Origin: UBA3792 sp964426415
GTDB taxonomy: Bacteria > Bacillota > Clostridia > Christensenellales > CAG-138
DNA: 64,000 nucleotides
Direction of reading: 5' to 3'
Assembly: GCA_964426415.1 (NCBI GenBank)
Contig: CAYRQM010000002.1
Coordinates: 30,960-94,959, forward strand
This document shows, one piece after another, positions 32,827-42,228 of this stretch. The position numbers were made by a program, and so were the translations under genes. Position 1 is the first letter of the stretch. The number at the start of each line of letters is the position of its first letter. Under the pieces are notes generated by a model. That model saw nothing but the letters and a program-made list of their open reading frames with translations. It made no database searches and was not told the origin of the DNA.

Positions 32827-34326
32827 ATGGAAGCATTGCAGCAGCGCATCGACGTTTTGGCAAAGGAATATGATGTATCGGGCATCGTGACGGTTCTGCA
32901 CGACAAAACCGTGCTGCATGACGCCGTATACGGCTATGCCGATCGGGAGGCAAACCGCCCCTTGCTGCGCAGCGACAGCTTTTGCTTTTCGGTGGAATCG
33001 TCGCTTATTCTCGGATTATCGTTCATGCAGCTGATGCAGCAGGGCAAGATTCGCGCTGCCGACAAGCTCAGCCGATTTCTTCCCGCATACCGCTTTGCCG
33101 ATGCGGTCACGATCCGACAGCTGTTTTGCGGCACGTCGGGCATCCCCGAAAGCGTCAACGCCGTCATCCTGCCCACGCTGCACACGGACGAACTGCCCGA
33201 GGCGGAGCGTCTTCTGACCGAGGCCATCGCCTGCGAACAGCAATATCCCTTTGCCGCCATCTTTGAGATGGTCAAAGCGCAGCCGCTGCGGCACGCGCCG
33301 GGCAAGGTGCACGACTTTTCCGACACCGAGAGCAGCTTTCTTTACGAAGCGCTTTCCCGTGCCGCACAGATGGACGCGTATGCTTTTGTACAGACGCAGC
33401 TTTTTGCGCCGCTCGGCATGAAAAATACCCATGCGGGCGCCGATGCTACCACCAACAGCTCCATCCGCGGGCGGCTGTCGGGGCTGCAGCCCATGCCGAC
33501 GCCGACGAACGGCGGGTATTTCACCACCACCCACGACGATTTGCTGTTGCTGCTGCACGCTTTGCAAGATGGCAGCCTGTTTTCCGAACGGGTTTGGCGT
33601 GCGGTCACTGCGTTCGATTCCGAAGGCTATGGGATCGGCTTCGAGGGCGTGGACGGTTTTCTTTGCGCGGGATTGTATCGATACGGCACCGAAGCGATGC
33701 TGATGCTCGATCGCAAGCAAGACGGCACGTCCTATTTGGTCACGATGTGCGAACAACAAAAACAACTGCGCGAAAACGGCTCTTGGCAAGCGTTTCGTCC
33801 CAAGCTGCGCCGTGAAATTGCGCCGCTGTATTGCACGCCCGTTGCGCCCAAGCTGGTGCCGTATGGGACGCGCAACGTGTTCGCGGGGCTTCAGTTAGAA
33901 GTGGCGCCGTCTCAGGTCGATTTTGTGTCCGACGCCAAGACGTGCCTTGCATGGGCGTACGCGAACAAGCGCACCCAACGGTCGTATCTGTTGATGGACG
34001 AAGGGCGCGCCGTCGGGCTCATCGTGCTCAAGATCGACAAAAAGAACGATGCATTCGACATTTCCGACGTGCTGATCGACCGCCGCTATCAACGGCGCGG
34101 CTACGGCAAAATCATGTTAAAGCAGGCCATGCAAATTTTGCAGCAGCACGGCGCAAAAACGCTGACGCTCTATTGCTCGCGCAACAACGAAGCGGCGCAG
34201 CGCCTTTATCAAAGCGTCGGCTTTTCGATCACGTCCCGCTATCAGCACATCTGCGAAATGCAATGTACGTTGGCGGATGCGGTTTCACTTGACAGTTTTC
34301 GCAACAAAGAATACAATGTAAAATAA
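32827..34326 (+). CDS. Degenerate serine beta-lactamase-fold protein fused to a GNAT acetyltransferase
   Basis: 499 residues without signal peptide. Residues about 1-310 have the beta-lactamase/PBP4* layout: GYADRE, VTIRQLFCGTSGI, FAPLGMKNTH and a GGYFTTTHDDL block. The SxxK motif reads S55-V-E-S58, without the lysine, and the YxN site reads HDFSD, so hydrolysis is unlikely. Residues about 355-480 are a complete GNAT domain with ISDVLIDRRYQRRGYGKIML and EAAQRLYQSVGF. The acceptor may be recognised by the dead hydrolase domain, for example a peptide or amino sugar; this is inference. The last codons contain the asd promoter. Confidence 0.75.
   Translation: MEALQQRIDVLAKEYDVSGIVTVLHDKTVLHDAVYGYADREANRPLLRSDSFCFSVESSLILGLSFMQLMQQGKIRAADKLSRFLPAYRFADAVTIRQLFCGTSGIPESVNAVILPTLHTDELPEAERLLTEAIACEQQYPFAAIFEMVKAQPLRHAPGKVHDFSDTESSFLYEALSRAAQMDAYAFVQTQLFAPLGMKNTHAGADATTNSSIRGRLSGLQPMPTPTNGGYFTTTHDDLLLLLHALQDGSLFSERVWRAVTAFDSEGYGIGFEGVDGFLCAGLYRYGTEAMLMLDRKQDGTSYLVTMCEQQKQLRENGSWQAFRPKLRREIAPLYCTPVAPKLVPYGTRNVFAGLQLEVAPSQVDFVSDAKTCLAWAYANKRTQRSYLLMDEGRAVGLIVLKIDKKNDAFDISDVLIDRRYQRRGYGKIMLKQAMQILQQHGAKTLTLYCSRNNEAAQRLYQSVGFSITSRYQHICEMQCTLADAVSLDSFRNKEYNVK
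34289..34317 (+). promoter_or_regulatory. Promoter of asd-dapA-dapB
   Basis: TTGACA at 34289-34294 and TACAAT at 34312-34317, spacer 17, inside the end of the preceding gene. Confidence 0.8.
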
Positions 34327-34345
34327 TTTTTGGGAGGCGGGGAAG

Positions 34346-35344
34346 ATGAAATTGCCCAATATCGCAATCGTTGGCGCCACAGGAATGGTGGGCCGTATGT
34401 TTTTGACCGTTCTGGAGGAACGGCACATCGAAGCAAACTACACGCTGTTTGCTTCCGCCCGTAGCGCGGGGACGACGCTGCGCTTTTTCGACCGTGACGT
34501 CACGGTCGAGGAGCTGACGGACACCTGCTTTGCGGGTCGAGATTTCCAATATGCGCTGTTCTCGGCGGGCGGCACGGTGAGCGAACACTATGCGCCGCTT
34601 GCAGCTTCGGCAGGCGCGATCGTCATCGACAACTCCAGCTTCTGGCGCATGGACCCGCAAGTCCCGCTGGTGGTGCCCGAAGTCAATGCCCACGCGCTGT
34701 CCGCAATCAAAAAAGGCATCGTGGCAAACCCGAACTGCTCCACCATTCAGGCGGTGGTTCCGCTGAAGGCGCTGGACAAAGCGTTTGGTTTGAAGCGCGT
34801 CATCTATTCCACCTACCAAGCCGTATCGGGCGCGGGGCAAAAGGGCTACCAAGACTTAGAAGACGGGCTGTGCGGCGCGCTGCCCAAGAAATTCCCCTAT
34901 GCCATTGCGGGCAACTGCATTCCGCAGATTGACGTGTTCTTGGACTCGGGCTACACCAAAGAAGAACAAAAAATGATCGAGGAGACGCGCAAGATTCTGG
35001 AACGTCCCGACCTTGCCGTCACCGCCACCTGCGTGCGCGTTCCCGTGTTCCATGGACACAGCGAAAGCATCAACGCAGAGTTTTCCACGCCGTTCCAAAT
35101 GCAGCAGGTGTTCGACGTTCTGCAGCGCTGCACGGGTGTGGACCTTAAAGACGATCCGCAGCATCTCATATATCCCATGCCGCTGGATGCGGCGGGCACG
35201 GATGCCATCTATGTCGGTCGCATTCGTCGGGATGATTCCGTAGAGAACGGCATAAACTTCTGGTGTGTGGCGGACAACATCCGCAAGGGCGCTGCGACCA
35301 ACGCCGTACAAATCCTTGCAGCATTGCAAAACAGGGCGCAATAA
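34346..35344 (+). CDS. asd: Aspartate-semialdehyde dehydrogenase
   Basis: 332 residues; reduces aspartyl phosphate to the semialdehyde for lysine, threonine and methionine synthesis. The NADP fold begins IAIVGATGMVGRMFL, and the active-site cysteine is in VANPNCSTIQ (near residue 131). STYQAVSGAGQKG and the late RVPVFHGHSESI motif with the catalytic His are present. First gene of a lysine/diaminopimelate operon. Confidence 0.95.
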   Translation: MKLPNIAIVGATGMVGRMFLTVLEERHIEANYTLFASARSAGTTLRFFDRDVTVEELTDTCFAGRDFQYALFSAGGTVSEHYAPLAASAGAIVIDNSSFWRMDPQVPLVVPEVNAHALSAIKKGIVANPNCSTIQAVVPLKALDKAFGLKRVIYSTYQAVSGAGQKGYQDLEDGLCGALPKKFPYAIAGNCIPQIDVFLDSGYTKEEQKMIEETRKILERPDLAVTATCVRVPVFHGHSESINAEFSTPFQMQQVFDVLQRCTGVDLKDDPQHLIYPMPLDAAGTDAIYVGRIRRDDSVENGINFWCVADNIRKGAATNAVQILAALQNRAQ

Positions 35345-35367
35345 GCCAAAGGCTTTAGGAGGGTTCC

Positions 35368-36246
35368 ATGTCCGTATTTACAGGGTCAGCCGTCGCGCTG
35401 ATTACGCCGTTCCATGACGGCGCCATCGATTACGTCGCGTTAACGCGTCTGATCGAGCTGCAGATTGCCAGCGGTTCCGATGCGATTGTCGCATTGGGCA
35501 CGACGGGCGAGGCCTCCACGCTGTCCGCAGACGAGCGAGAGGAAGCCATCCGTTTCATCGTAGAGCGTGTTTCCGAGCGCATTCCCGTCATTGTCGGCAC
35601 GGGCGGCAACAACACCGAGGAGGTCATCGAACGCAGCCGTTTCGCAGAGGCAGTGGGCGCCGACGCGCTCCTGATTGTGACGCCGTATTACAACAAAACC
35701 ACCCAAGATGGGCTGGTGGCGCACTTTGCGGCGGTGGCGGAGCAGGTTCGCCTGCCCATCATCGTGTACAACGTGCCGTCGCGCACGGGGCTCAACATCC
35801 TGCCCGAAACGATGCGCAAGCTGATGGATTCCTGCGAAAACATCGTCGGCATCAAAGAAGCAAGCGGCAACATCGAGCAAATCGTCAAGCTGGCGGCGCT
35901 TTGCCCCGACTGCGATCTGTATTCGGGCAACGACGACCATGTTGTTCCCATCCTGTCGGTGGGCGGCAAGGGCGTCATTTCCACCGTCGCCAACATCATT
36001 CCCGAAGTCATGCACCTGATGTGCAAAGCGTTTTTCGACGGCAATGTACAAGAGGCAAAACGGCTGCAGCTTGCGCTGTTGCCACTGCAGCAGGCGGCGT
36101 TCTGCGAGGTCAACCCCATCCCAATCAAAACCATGATGGGGCTTTTGAAGCTGTGCGATCCCGAGGTGCGCTTGCCGTTGGTCAAACCTTCGCTGGCACA
36201 TTTCGAGCTGATGGAAACGACGCTGCGCGAAAACGGCATGCTGTGA
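35368..36246 (+). CDS. dapA: 4-Hydroxy-tetrahydrodipicolinate synthase
   Basis: 292 residues, TIM-barrel class I aldolase. ALGTTGEAST binds pyruvate, the Tyr of VYNVPSRTG is catalytic and the Schiff-base Lys is in GIKEASGN. It condenses aspartate semialdehyde with pyruvate. Besides lysine and wall synthesis the pathway supplies dipicolinic acid, needed for spores. GGAGG lies before the ATG. Confidence 0.96.
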   Translation: MSVFTGSAVALITPFHDGAIDYVALTRLIELQIASGSDAIVALGTTGEASTLSADEREEAIRFIVERVSERIPVIVGTGGNNTEEVIERSRFAEAVGADALLIVTPYYNKTTQDGLVAHFAAVAEQVRLPIIVYNVPSRTGLNILPETMRKLMDSCENIVGIKEASGNIEQIVKLAALCPDCDLYSGNDDHVVPILSVGGKGVISTVANIIPEVMHLMCKAFFDGNVQEAKRLQLALLPLQQAAFCEVNPIPIKTMMGLLKLCDPEVRLPLVKPSLAHFELMETTLRENGML

Positions 36247-36256
36247 GGATACAAGC

Positions 36257-37024
36257 TTGATACGAGTACTCATTAACGGAATCAAAGGGCAAATGGGGCG
36301 CGCGGTTTTGCGCGCGCTGTCTGCCGCGCCAAACGATGCGTTTACCGTCGTGGGCGGCGTCGATCTTTGCGCCGAGAACGCACCCATTCCCGTCTTTGCT
36401 TCGACGGACGCAATCAATGTGGAGGCGGATGTGGCGATTGATTTTTCGGTGCCTGCCGCCACGATGCAAATATTGGACTACTGCTGTAAAATGTCGCTGC
36501 CGCTTGTGATTTGCACGACGGGGCTCACCGAAGCGCACATTGCACGCATCGAGGATGCAAGCAAGCAAATTCCCATCTTCCGTTCGGGCAATATGTCGCT
36601 TGGCGTCAACCTCATGCGCACGCTCTGCAAGATTGCCGAGCAGACGCTTGGCACATCGTTCGACGTAGAGCTGATCGAAATGCATCACAACCGCAAGATC
36701 GACGCGCCCAGCGGCACGGCGCTGATGCTTGCCGATTCCATCGCGTCCTGCATGCAGGAGCCGCCCACCTATGTCTACGGTCGTCACGACGACGATCGGC
36801 GCCGTGCGCCCAACGAAATTGGCATTCACAGCGTGCGGGGCGGCACCATCGTGGGCGAACACGAAGCATGGTTCATGGGCGAGGACGAAGCCATCGTCAT
36901 TCGCCACCAAGCGTTTTCTAAGCGCGTGTTTGCAACCGGTGCACTGCGCGCAGCATCGTTTTTGGTCGGCAAGGCGGCAGGCCTTTATTCCATGGACGAA
37001 TTGGTGACGTCGCTGATTCACTGA
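36257..37024 (+). CDS. dapB: 4-Hydroxy-tetrahydrodipicolinate reductase
   Basis: 255 residues. NAD(P)-binding start VLINGIKGQMGRAVL, catalytic segment EMHHNRKIDAPSGTALM and the C-terminal ending typical of DapB. It reduces the DapA product. The start codon is a TTG at 36257 with GTGAGG five bases ahead, ten bases after the dapA stop. Confidence 0.95.
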   Translation: MIRVLINGIKGQMGRAVLRALSAAPNDAFTVVGGVDLCAENAPIPVFASTDAINVEADVAIDFSVPAATMQILDYCCKMSLPLVICTTGLTEAHIARIEDASKQIPIFRSGNMSLGVNLMRTLCKIAEQTLGTSFDVELIEMHHNRKIDAPSGTALMLADSIASCMQEPPTYVYGRHDDDRRRAPNEIGIHSVRGGTIVGEHEAWFMGEDEAIVIRHQAFSKRVFATGALRAASFLVGKAAGLYSMDELVTSLIH

Positions 37025-37050
37025 ACGCAGCACGGCAAATACGGTTTTCC

Positions 37051-37080
37051 AACGGGCGGAAGGTTCTCCGCTCGTTTTTT
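37051..37080 (+). terminator. Terminator of the dap operon
   Basis: AACGGGCGGA pairs with TCCGCTCGTT (one G-T) around AGGTTC, followed by a six-T run. Confidence 0.85.
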
Positions 37081-37081
37081 G

Positions 37082-37110
37082 TTGCAAGAAGGCGGGGAAG
37101 ATGGTAAAAT
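37082..37110 (+). promoter_or_regulatory. Promoter of the dnaE operon
   Basis: TTGCAA at 37082-37087 and TAAAAT at 37105-37110 with TGG in front; spacer 17. It starts one base after the dap terminator. Confidence 0.75.
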
Positions 37111-37139
37111 GAAAGCAGCAAAGAAAGAGGAGGCGCGCC

Positions 37140-40100
37140 ATGAAACCATTTGTGCATCTGCATGTGCATACGCAGTACAGTCTGCTGGACGGTGCGGCAC
37201 GCATCCCCGAGCTTGTAAAGCGGGCAAAAGCATTGGGGCAAACCGCCATCGCCATCACCGACCATGGCGTCATGTACGGCGTCGTCGATTTCTACCGCGC
37301 CTGCAAGGCAGAGGGCGTCAAGCCCATTTTGGGCATGGAAGCCTACATCACCAAGGGCACCTACAGCGCCGAATGCCGCGAGCGCGACTACGCGCACCTC
37401 ATCTTGCTTGCCAAAAACCAAGTCGGCTATCAAAACCTCATGTTGCTCTCGACCGAAGCGTTCGTCCACGGCTTCTACTACAAACCACGCATCGACTACG
37501 ATTTGCTTGCGGCGCACCACGAAGGGCTGATTTGCCTTTCCGCGTGCCTTGCGGGCGACATTCCCCATGCATTTTTAGAGGGCAGGGACGCCGACGCTTA
37601 TACGCTTGCCAAGCGCCTCCAAGACGTCTTTGCCGACGATTTCTATATCGAGCTGCAAAATCACGGCATCCGCGAACAGCAAGAGGTGCTGCCAAAGCTG
37701 CGCACCCTTGCAAAAACGCTGCACATCAAGACCGTCGCCACCAACGACATCCACTACGTCGCACAGGAGGACGCCGAGGCGCAGGACGCGCTGTTGTGCA
37801 TCCAAACCCAACGCTTCGTGGACGAGCCCGATCGGATGCGCATGGAGGCGGATCAGTTCTTTGTCAAGTCCTACGACGAGATGGCGCTGGCGCTGCCCGA
37901 AGATTTGGACGCGCTGGACGTGACCAACGAGATTGCCGACAAGTGCGACGTCGAGATTGTGTTCGGCGTGCGCCGCTTGCCGCATTTTGAAACGCCCGAC
38001 AACATCGACCATTTTTCCTACCTGCAAAACCTGTGCGAAGAGGGGCTTGCCCGCAAAATGCCAAATGCGGACAAGACGGCGCGGGAGCGTCTTGCCTACG
38101 AGTTGGACGTGGTGCATCGCATGGGCTTTGTGGATTACTACCTCATCGTATGGGATTTCATCCACTACGCCAAGACCCACGGCATCATGGTGGGGCCGGG
38201 GCGCGGCAGCGGCGCGGCGTCCCTTGCGGCGTATTTTCTGGACATCACCGACGTTGATCCGCTCAAGTACAATCTGCTGTTCGAGCGTTTCCTCAATCCG
38301 GAGCGCGTTTCCATGCCCGATTTCGACGTCGATTTCTGTTACGAACGGCGGCAGGAGGTCATCGACTATGTGACCGAGAAGTACGGCGAAGGACACGTTT
38401 CGCAGATTATCACCTTTGGCACGCTTGCGGCAAAAGCCGTGGTGCGCGACGTGGCGCGGGTGCTCCGCGTGCCGTATGCCGACGCCGACCGCCTCTCTAA
38501 GCTCATCCCGAACGTCCTAAAGGTCACGCTGAGCGATGCGCTGCATATGTCGCCCGAGCTGAAAGCACTGTACGACGGCGACGAAACGATGCGCAAGGTG
38601 TTAGACCTTTCCATGAAGCTGGAGGGGCTGCCCCGTCACAGCTCCACGCACGCGGCAGGCGTCGTGATTTCGGGCGTGCCTTTGGCAACCGTCGTGCCGC
38701 TGCAAAGCAACGACGGGGTCTTGACGACCCAGTTCCCCATGACGACATTAGAGGAATTGGGCTTGCTCAAGATGGACTTTTTGGGGTTGCGCACGTTGAC
38801 AATCATCCGCGACGCGCTGGACTTCATTCAAAAAAACGGCAAGACGCCGCCCGACCTTTCCAAGAACGATTTTGACGACCCCGTCGTTTGGCAAATGATT
38901 GCGGCTGGCGATACCGACGCCGTGTTCCAGTTGGAATCGGGCGGGATGCGCCAGTTCATGACGCAGCTCAAGCCCGACTGCTTCGAAGATCTGATCGCAG
39001 GCATTTCCCTGTATCGGCCGGGGCCGATGGAGCAGATCCCGCGCTACATTCGCGGCAAGCATGAGGGCAACATCGTGTATGCCCATCCGCTTCTTGAGCC
39101 GATTCTCAAAACCACCTACGGCTGCATGGTCTATCAGGAGCAAGTCATGGAGATCGTCCGTGCGCTTGCGGGCTATTCCTATGGCCGCAGCGATTTGGTG
39201 CGTCGTGCCATGTCCAAAAAGAAGCACGACGTCATGGCAAAGGAACGCGAGTTCTTCGTTCACGGCACCGAGGGCGTGGACGGCGCCGTCAAGCGCGGCG
39301 TGCCCGAGGACGTGGCAAACAAAATCTTCGACGAAATGATGGATTTCGCCTCCTACGCATTCAACAAGGCGCACGCCGCCTGCTATGCGGTTGTGGCGTA
39401 CCGCACCGCATACCTCAAGGCGTATTTTCCCACCGAGCTGTTTGCCGCCACCATCAACGGCTATCGCAGCGGCACGGATACCGTCAGCCACTATGTCTAC
39501 GCGGCGCGGCGCAATGGCGTCAAGGTGCTGCCGCCCGACGTCAACCGTTCCGAAGCGCTGTTTTCGGTGGAGGGCGAGGCGATTCGCTTCGGGCTGTCCT
39601 CCGTGCGCAACGTCTCAGAGGGCGTCATGCGGGACATGGTTGCCGACCGCACGCGAAACGGCGCGTTCCGCGACTTCTTCGATTTTGTCAATCGCACGGC
39701 AGGGCTGAACAAACGCATGCTGGAAGGGCTGATCTGCGCAGGCTGCTTCGACAGCATGGGACTTTGCCGCAGCGCCTTGCTTGCCGTCTATGAGCAGGCG
39801 TTGGACGCGGCGATGAAGATGCGCAAAAACCGCGATGCGGGGCAGTATTCCTTGTTCGATTTGGACGACGGGCTGGATGCGTGCAAAGCGGCAGCCATTA
39901 CCGTGCCAGCCATTCCCGAATTCAAGCACGCCGTTTTGCTCCAAAAAGAGCGGGAAGCCACGGGGCTGTATCTTTCGGGACACCCGTTGGACAGCTTCCA
40001 AAACACGCTTGCAAAGCTCCCGTATACCGTCAGCGATCTCATGGAAGCGGACGGGCTGCAAGCGCCCAAGGACGACGAAACGGTCACCGTGGGCGGGATG

Positions 40101-40553
40101 CTTTCGGGCTGCAAGCAGCGTCCCACCAAGAACGGCAACAGCCTCATCGGGCTGGGCATTTTAGAGGGCGTGACGGGCAGCGTCGAGGTCATGGTGTTCC
40201 CGCGCACCCTGCAATCGTGCGGCGGCGCCTTCCACGACGAAAGCATCGTGCTGGCAACGGGGCGGCTGTCCATCCGTGACGAGCGCACCAATTCGCTGCT
40301 CATCGATTCCTTGACGCCGCTTGAGAGCGTCAGCAAGACGCTGTATATCCAATTGCCCGCGCTGACGCAGGCGATGCAAAGCAAGATTCGCGCCATGACG
40401 TGTCACTTTGTTGGGACAACGCCCATGGTACTGTACGATATGGCTAAGAAGATCGCCAAGGGCGCACCCAAGGAATGGAGCGTCAATCCAAGCGAATCGC
40501 TGCTGCGGCAGTTGACCGACGAATTCGGAGAAGGGAACGTAATCCTAAAATGA
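37140..40553 (+). CDS. dnaE: DNA polymerase III alpha subunit DnaE
   Basis: 1137 residues. The N-terminal PHP domain begins FVHLHVHTQYSLLDGA. The polymerase active-site aspartates are in PDFDVDF (D394, D396, D398), and GPGRGSGAASLAAY lies upstream of them. Helix-hairpin-helix, OB-fold and C-terminal domains follow. It resembles the proteobacterial-type DnaE1/DnaE3 form rather than PolC. In Firmicutes it extends RNA primers beside PolC, which is not in the window. Its stop overlaps the rlmD start (ATGA). Confidence 0.95.
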   Translation: MKPFVHLHVHTQYSLLDGAARIPELVKRAKALGQTAIAITDHGVMYGVVDFYRACKAEGVKPILGMEAYITKGTYSAECRERDYAHLILLAKNQVGYQNLMLLSTEAFVHGFYYKPRIDYDLLAAHHEGLICLSACLAGDIPHAFLEGRDADAYTLAKRLQDVFADDFYIELQNHGIREQQEVLPKLRTLAKTLHIKTVATNDIHYVAQEDAEAQDALLCIQTQRFVDEPDRMRMEADQFFVKSYDEMALALPEDLDALDVTNEIADKCDVEIVFGVRRLPHFETPDNIDHFSYLQNLCEEGLARKMPNADKTARERLAYELDVVHRMGFVDYYLIVWDFIHYAKTHGIMVGPGRGSGAASLAAYFLDITDVDPLKYNLLFERFLNPERVSMPDFDVDFCYERRQEVIDYVTEKYGEGHVSQIITFGTLAAKAVVRDVARVLRVPYADADRLSKLIPNVLKVTLSDALHMSPELKALYDGDETMRKVLDLSMKLEGLPRHSSTHAAGVVISGVPLATVVPLQSNDGVLTTQFPMTTLEELGLLKMDFLGLRTLTIIRDALDFIQKNGKTPPDLSKNDFDDPVVWQMIAAGDTDAVFQLESGGMRQFMTQLKPDCFEDLIAGISLYRPGPMEQIPRYIRGKHEGNIVYAHPLLEPILKTTYGCMVYQEQVMEIVRALAGYSYGRSDLVRRAMSKKKHDVMAKEREFFVHGTEGVDGAVKRGVPEDVANKIFDEMMDFASYAFNKAHAACYAVVAYRTAYLKAYFPTELFAATINGYRSGTDTVSHYVYAARRNGVKVLPPDVNRSEALFSVEGEAIRFGLSSVRNVSEGVMRDMVADRTRNGAFRDFFDFVNRTAGLNKRMLEGLICAGCFDSMGLCRSALLAVYEQALDAAMKMRKNRDAGQYSLFDLDDGLDACKAAAITVPAIPEFKHAVLLQKEREATGLYLSGHPLDSFQNTLAKLPYTVSDLMEADGLQAPKDDETVTVGGMLSGCKQRPTKNGNSLIGLGILEGVTGSVEVMVFPRTLQSCGGAFHDESIVLATGRLSIRDERTNSLLIDSLTPLESVSKTLYIQLPALTQAMQSKIRAMTCHFVGTTPMVLYDMAKKIAKGAPKEWSVNPSESLLRQLTDEFGEGNVILK

Positions 40554-41899
40554 AGATTGAAAATCCCATCAAGAAAAATCAAGAGATCGAGCTTTTGATT
40601 GACGGCGTCACGAGCGAAGGACAGGGCGTCGGGCGCTATGCGGGCGTTGCGGTGTTCGTGCCGCAAACCATCGCAGGCGAGCTGGTGCGCGCCCACATCA
40701 TCAAGGTCGATCACAATTACTGCATCGCAAAGCTTACCGAAGTGCTGACGCCAAGCGCAGAGCGCGTCAAACCGCGCTGCGAGGCGTTTGCCGTTTGCGG
40801 CGGCTGCTCCTTGCAGCACATGACCTATCAAGAGCAGCTTCGCGTCAAGCAGCAAATCGTCGAGGACGCGTTCGCCCACATCGGCGGCTTGCACGTTTCG
40901 GTCAAGGAGCCGCTTGGCATGGACGACCCGTGGCGCTATCGCAACAAGGGCAGCTTTCCCTACGGCGTGGTGGACGGGTACGTCGGGTTCGGTTTCTACG
41001 CGCCGCGCAGCCACAGGCTGATTCCGCTGTTCGATTGCCCCATCCAAGACGAACGCGTCACGGCGGTGGCACGGCGCATCGCAGAATGGGCAAATCGCTG
41101 CCACATCCCCGTCTACGACGAGGAAACCAAGCGCGGCGGACTGCGTGCCGCCATGGTGCGCGCAACGACCGACGGTTCGCTGATGGCGGTCGTCGTGACA
41201 AAGGGCGCGCTGCGGCACGGCGATACGCTGTGCGATATGTTGGATGTGGACAGCCTGTACCACAACCAAAACGATCAGGATACCAACGTGCTGTTCGGGC
41301 AGTCGTTCAAATTGCTCAAGGGCGAAGCGTCACTGGTGGACACGCAGGATTCCCTCAAGCTCTTGGTCAGCCCGCAAAGCTTTTTGCAGGTCAATCCGCA
41401 GCAGAGCGCCGTGCTGTACGGCGAAGCGCTGCGCATGCTTGCGCCCACCGCATCGGAGACCATTTTGGACGTGTATTGCGGCGTCGGAACAATCTCGCTG
41501 CGCCTTGCAAAGTCCGCTGCCCATGTGATTGGGATCGAGAGCGTGCCCGAAGCCATTTCGGACGCCATCCAAAACGCCTTGCGCAACGGCATTGAAAACG
41601 CCGCGTTCGTTTGCGGCTTGGCAGAAGACGTGCTGCCCAAGCTCATCCAAGAGGGCTGCAAGCCCGACGCCGCCGTGATTGACCCGCCGCGCAAGGGCTG
41701 TGAGCCGCAGGTCTTAGAAGCGATTGCAAACAGCGGCGTCAACCGTCTGGTCTACGTCTCATGCAATCCTGCCACCCTTGCGCGTGACGCCAAGCTGCTC
41801 GACACGCTTGGCTTGCATCCGTGCGAAGCGCAGCCCGTGGATATGTTCCCGCACACCCACCACATCGAAGTCGTCATGCGGTTCGAACGAAAGGATTGA
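40550..41899 (+). CDS. 23S rRNA (uracil-C5)-methyltransferase, RlmD/RlmCD (RumA) family
   Basis: 449 residues. An N-terminal TRAM domain (about 8-65) precedes the [4Fe-4S] cysteines CEAFAVCGGCSLQH and a fourth in LFDCPIQDE. The SAM site is ILDVYCGVGTISL, followed by IDPPRKGCEP and the nucleophile motif VYVSCNPATLARD. Makes m5U in 23S rRNA; which uridine cannot be told from sequence. AGGGAAC lies ahead of the ATG. Confidence 0.92.
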   Translation: MKIENPIKKNQEIELLIDGVTSEGQGVGRYAGVAVFVPQTIAGELVRAHIIKVDHNYCIAKLTEVLTPSAERVKPRCEAFAVCGGCSLQHMTYQEQLRVKQQIVEDAFAHIGGLHVSVKEPLGMDDPWRYRNKGSFPYGVVDGYVGFGFYAPRSHRLIPLFDCPIQDERVTAVARRIAEWANRCHIPVYDEETKRGGLRAAMVRATTDGSLMAVVVTKGALRHGDTLCDMLDVDSLYHNQNDQDTNVLFGQSFKLLKGEASLVDTQDSLKLLVSPQSFLQVNPQQSAVLYGEALRMLAPTASETILDVYCGVGTISLRLAKSAAHVIGIESVPEAISDAIQNALRNGIENAAFVCGLAEDVLPKLIQEGCKPDAAVIDPPRKGCEPQVLEAIANSGVNRLVYVSCNPATLARDAKLLDTLGLHPCEAQPVDMFPHTHHIEVVMRFERKD

Positions 41900-41901
41900 C
41901 C

Positions 41902-42228
41902 ATGCAGCAAAAAAGCGGCGGCGTATTTGACCGCATCTATGCCGTCGTGCGGCAAATTCCCTACGGAACGGTGGCGACATACGGACAGATTGCACGGATG
42001 GCTGGCAATCCCCGCTGGTCGCAGGTGGTGGGGTATGCGCTCCATGTCAACCCCGATCCCCAAACCATCCCGTGCTATCGCGTGGTCGATCGGTTCGGCA
42101 ATCCGTCCAAATCGTTCGCGTTTGGCGGCGAGAATCGGCAAATTGCACTGCTTGCGCGCGAAGGCGTCACCTTCGACGACGCAGGACGGGTCTGCCTTGC
42201 AAAACATCTTTGGAGGGAAACGCCATGA
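41902..42228 (+). CDS. Small O6-alkylguanine alkyltransferase-like protein (MGMT family)
   Basis: 108 residues, only the C-terminal DNA-binding/active-site domain of MGMT. VFDRIYAVVRQIPYGTVATYGQIA is the helix-turn-helix region and the active-site motif is IPCYRVV. A cysteine is present, unlike ATL proteins that have Trp there, so alkyl transfer is possible, although Tyr replaces the usual His after it. Two bases after rlmD and overlapping the next gene by four. Confidence 0.85.
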   Translation: MQQKSGGVFDRIYAVVRQIPYGTVATYGQIARMAGNPRWSQVVGYALHVNPDPQTIPCYRVVDRFGNPSKSFAFGGENRQIALLAREGVTFDDAGRVCLAKHLWRETP

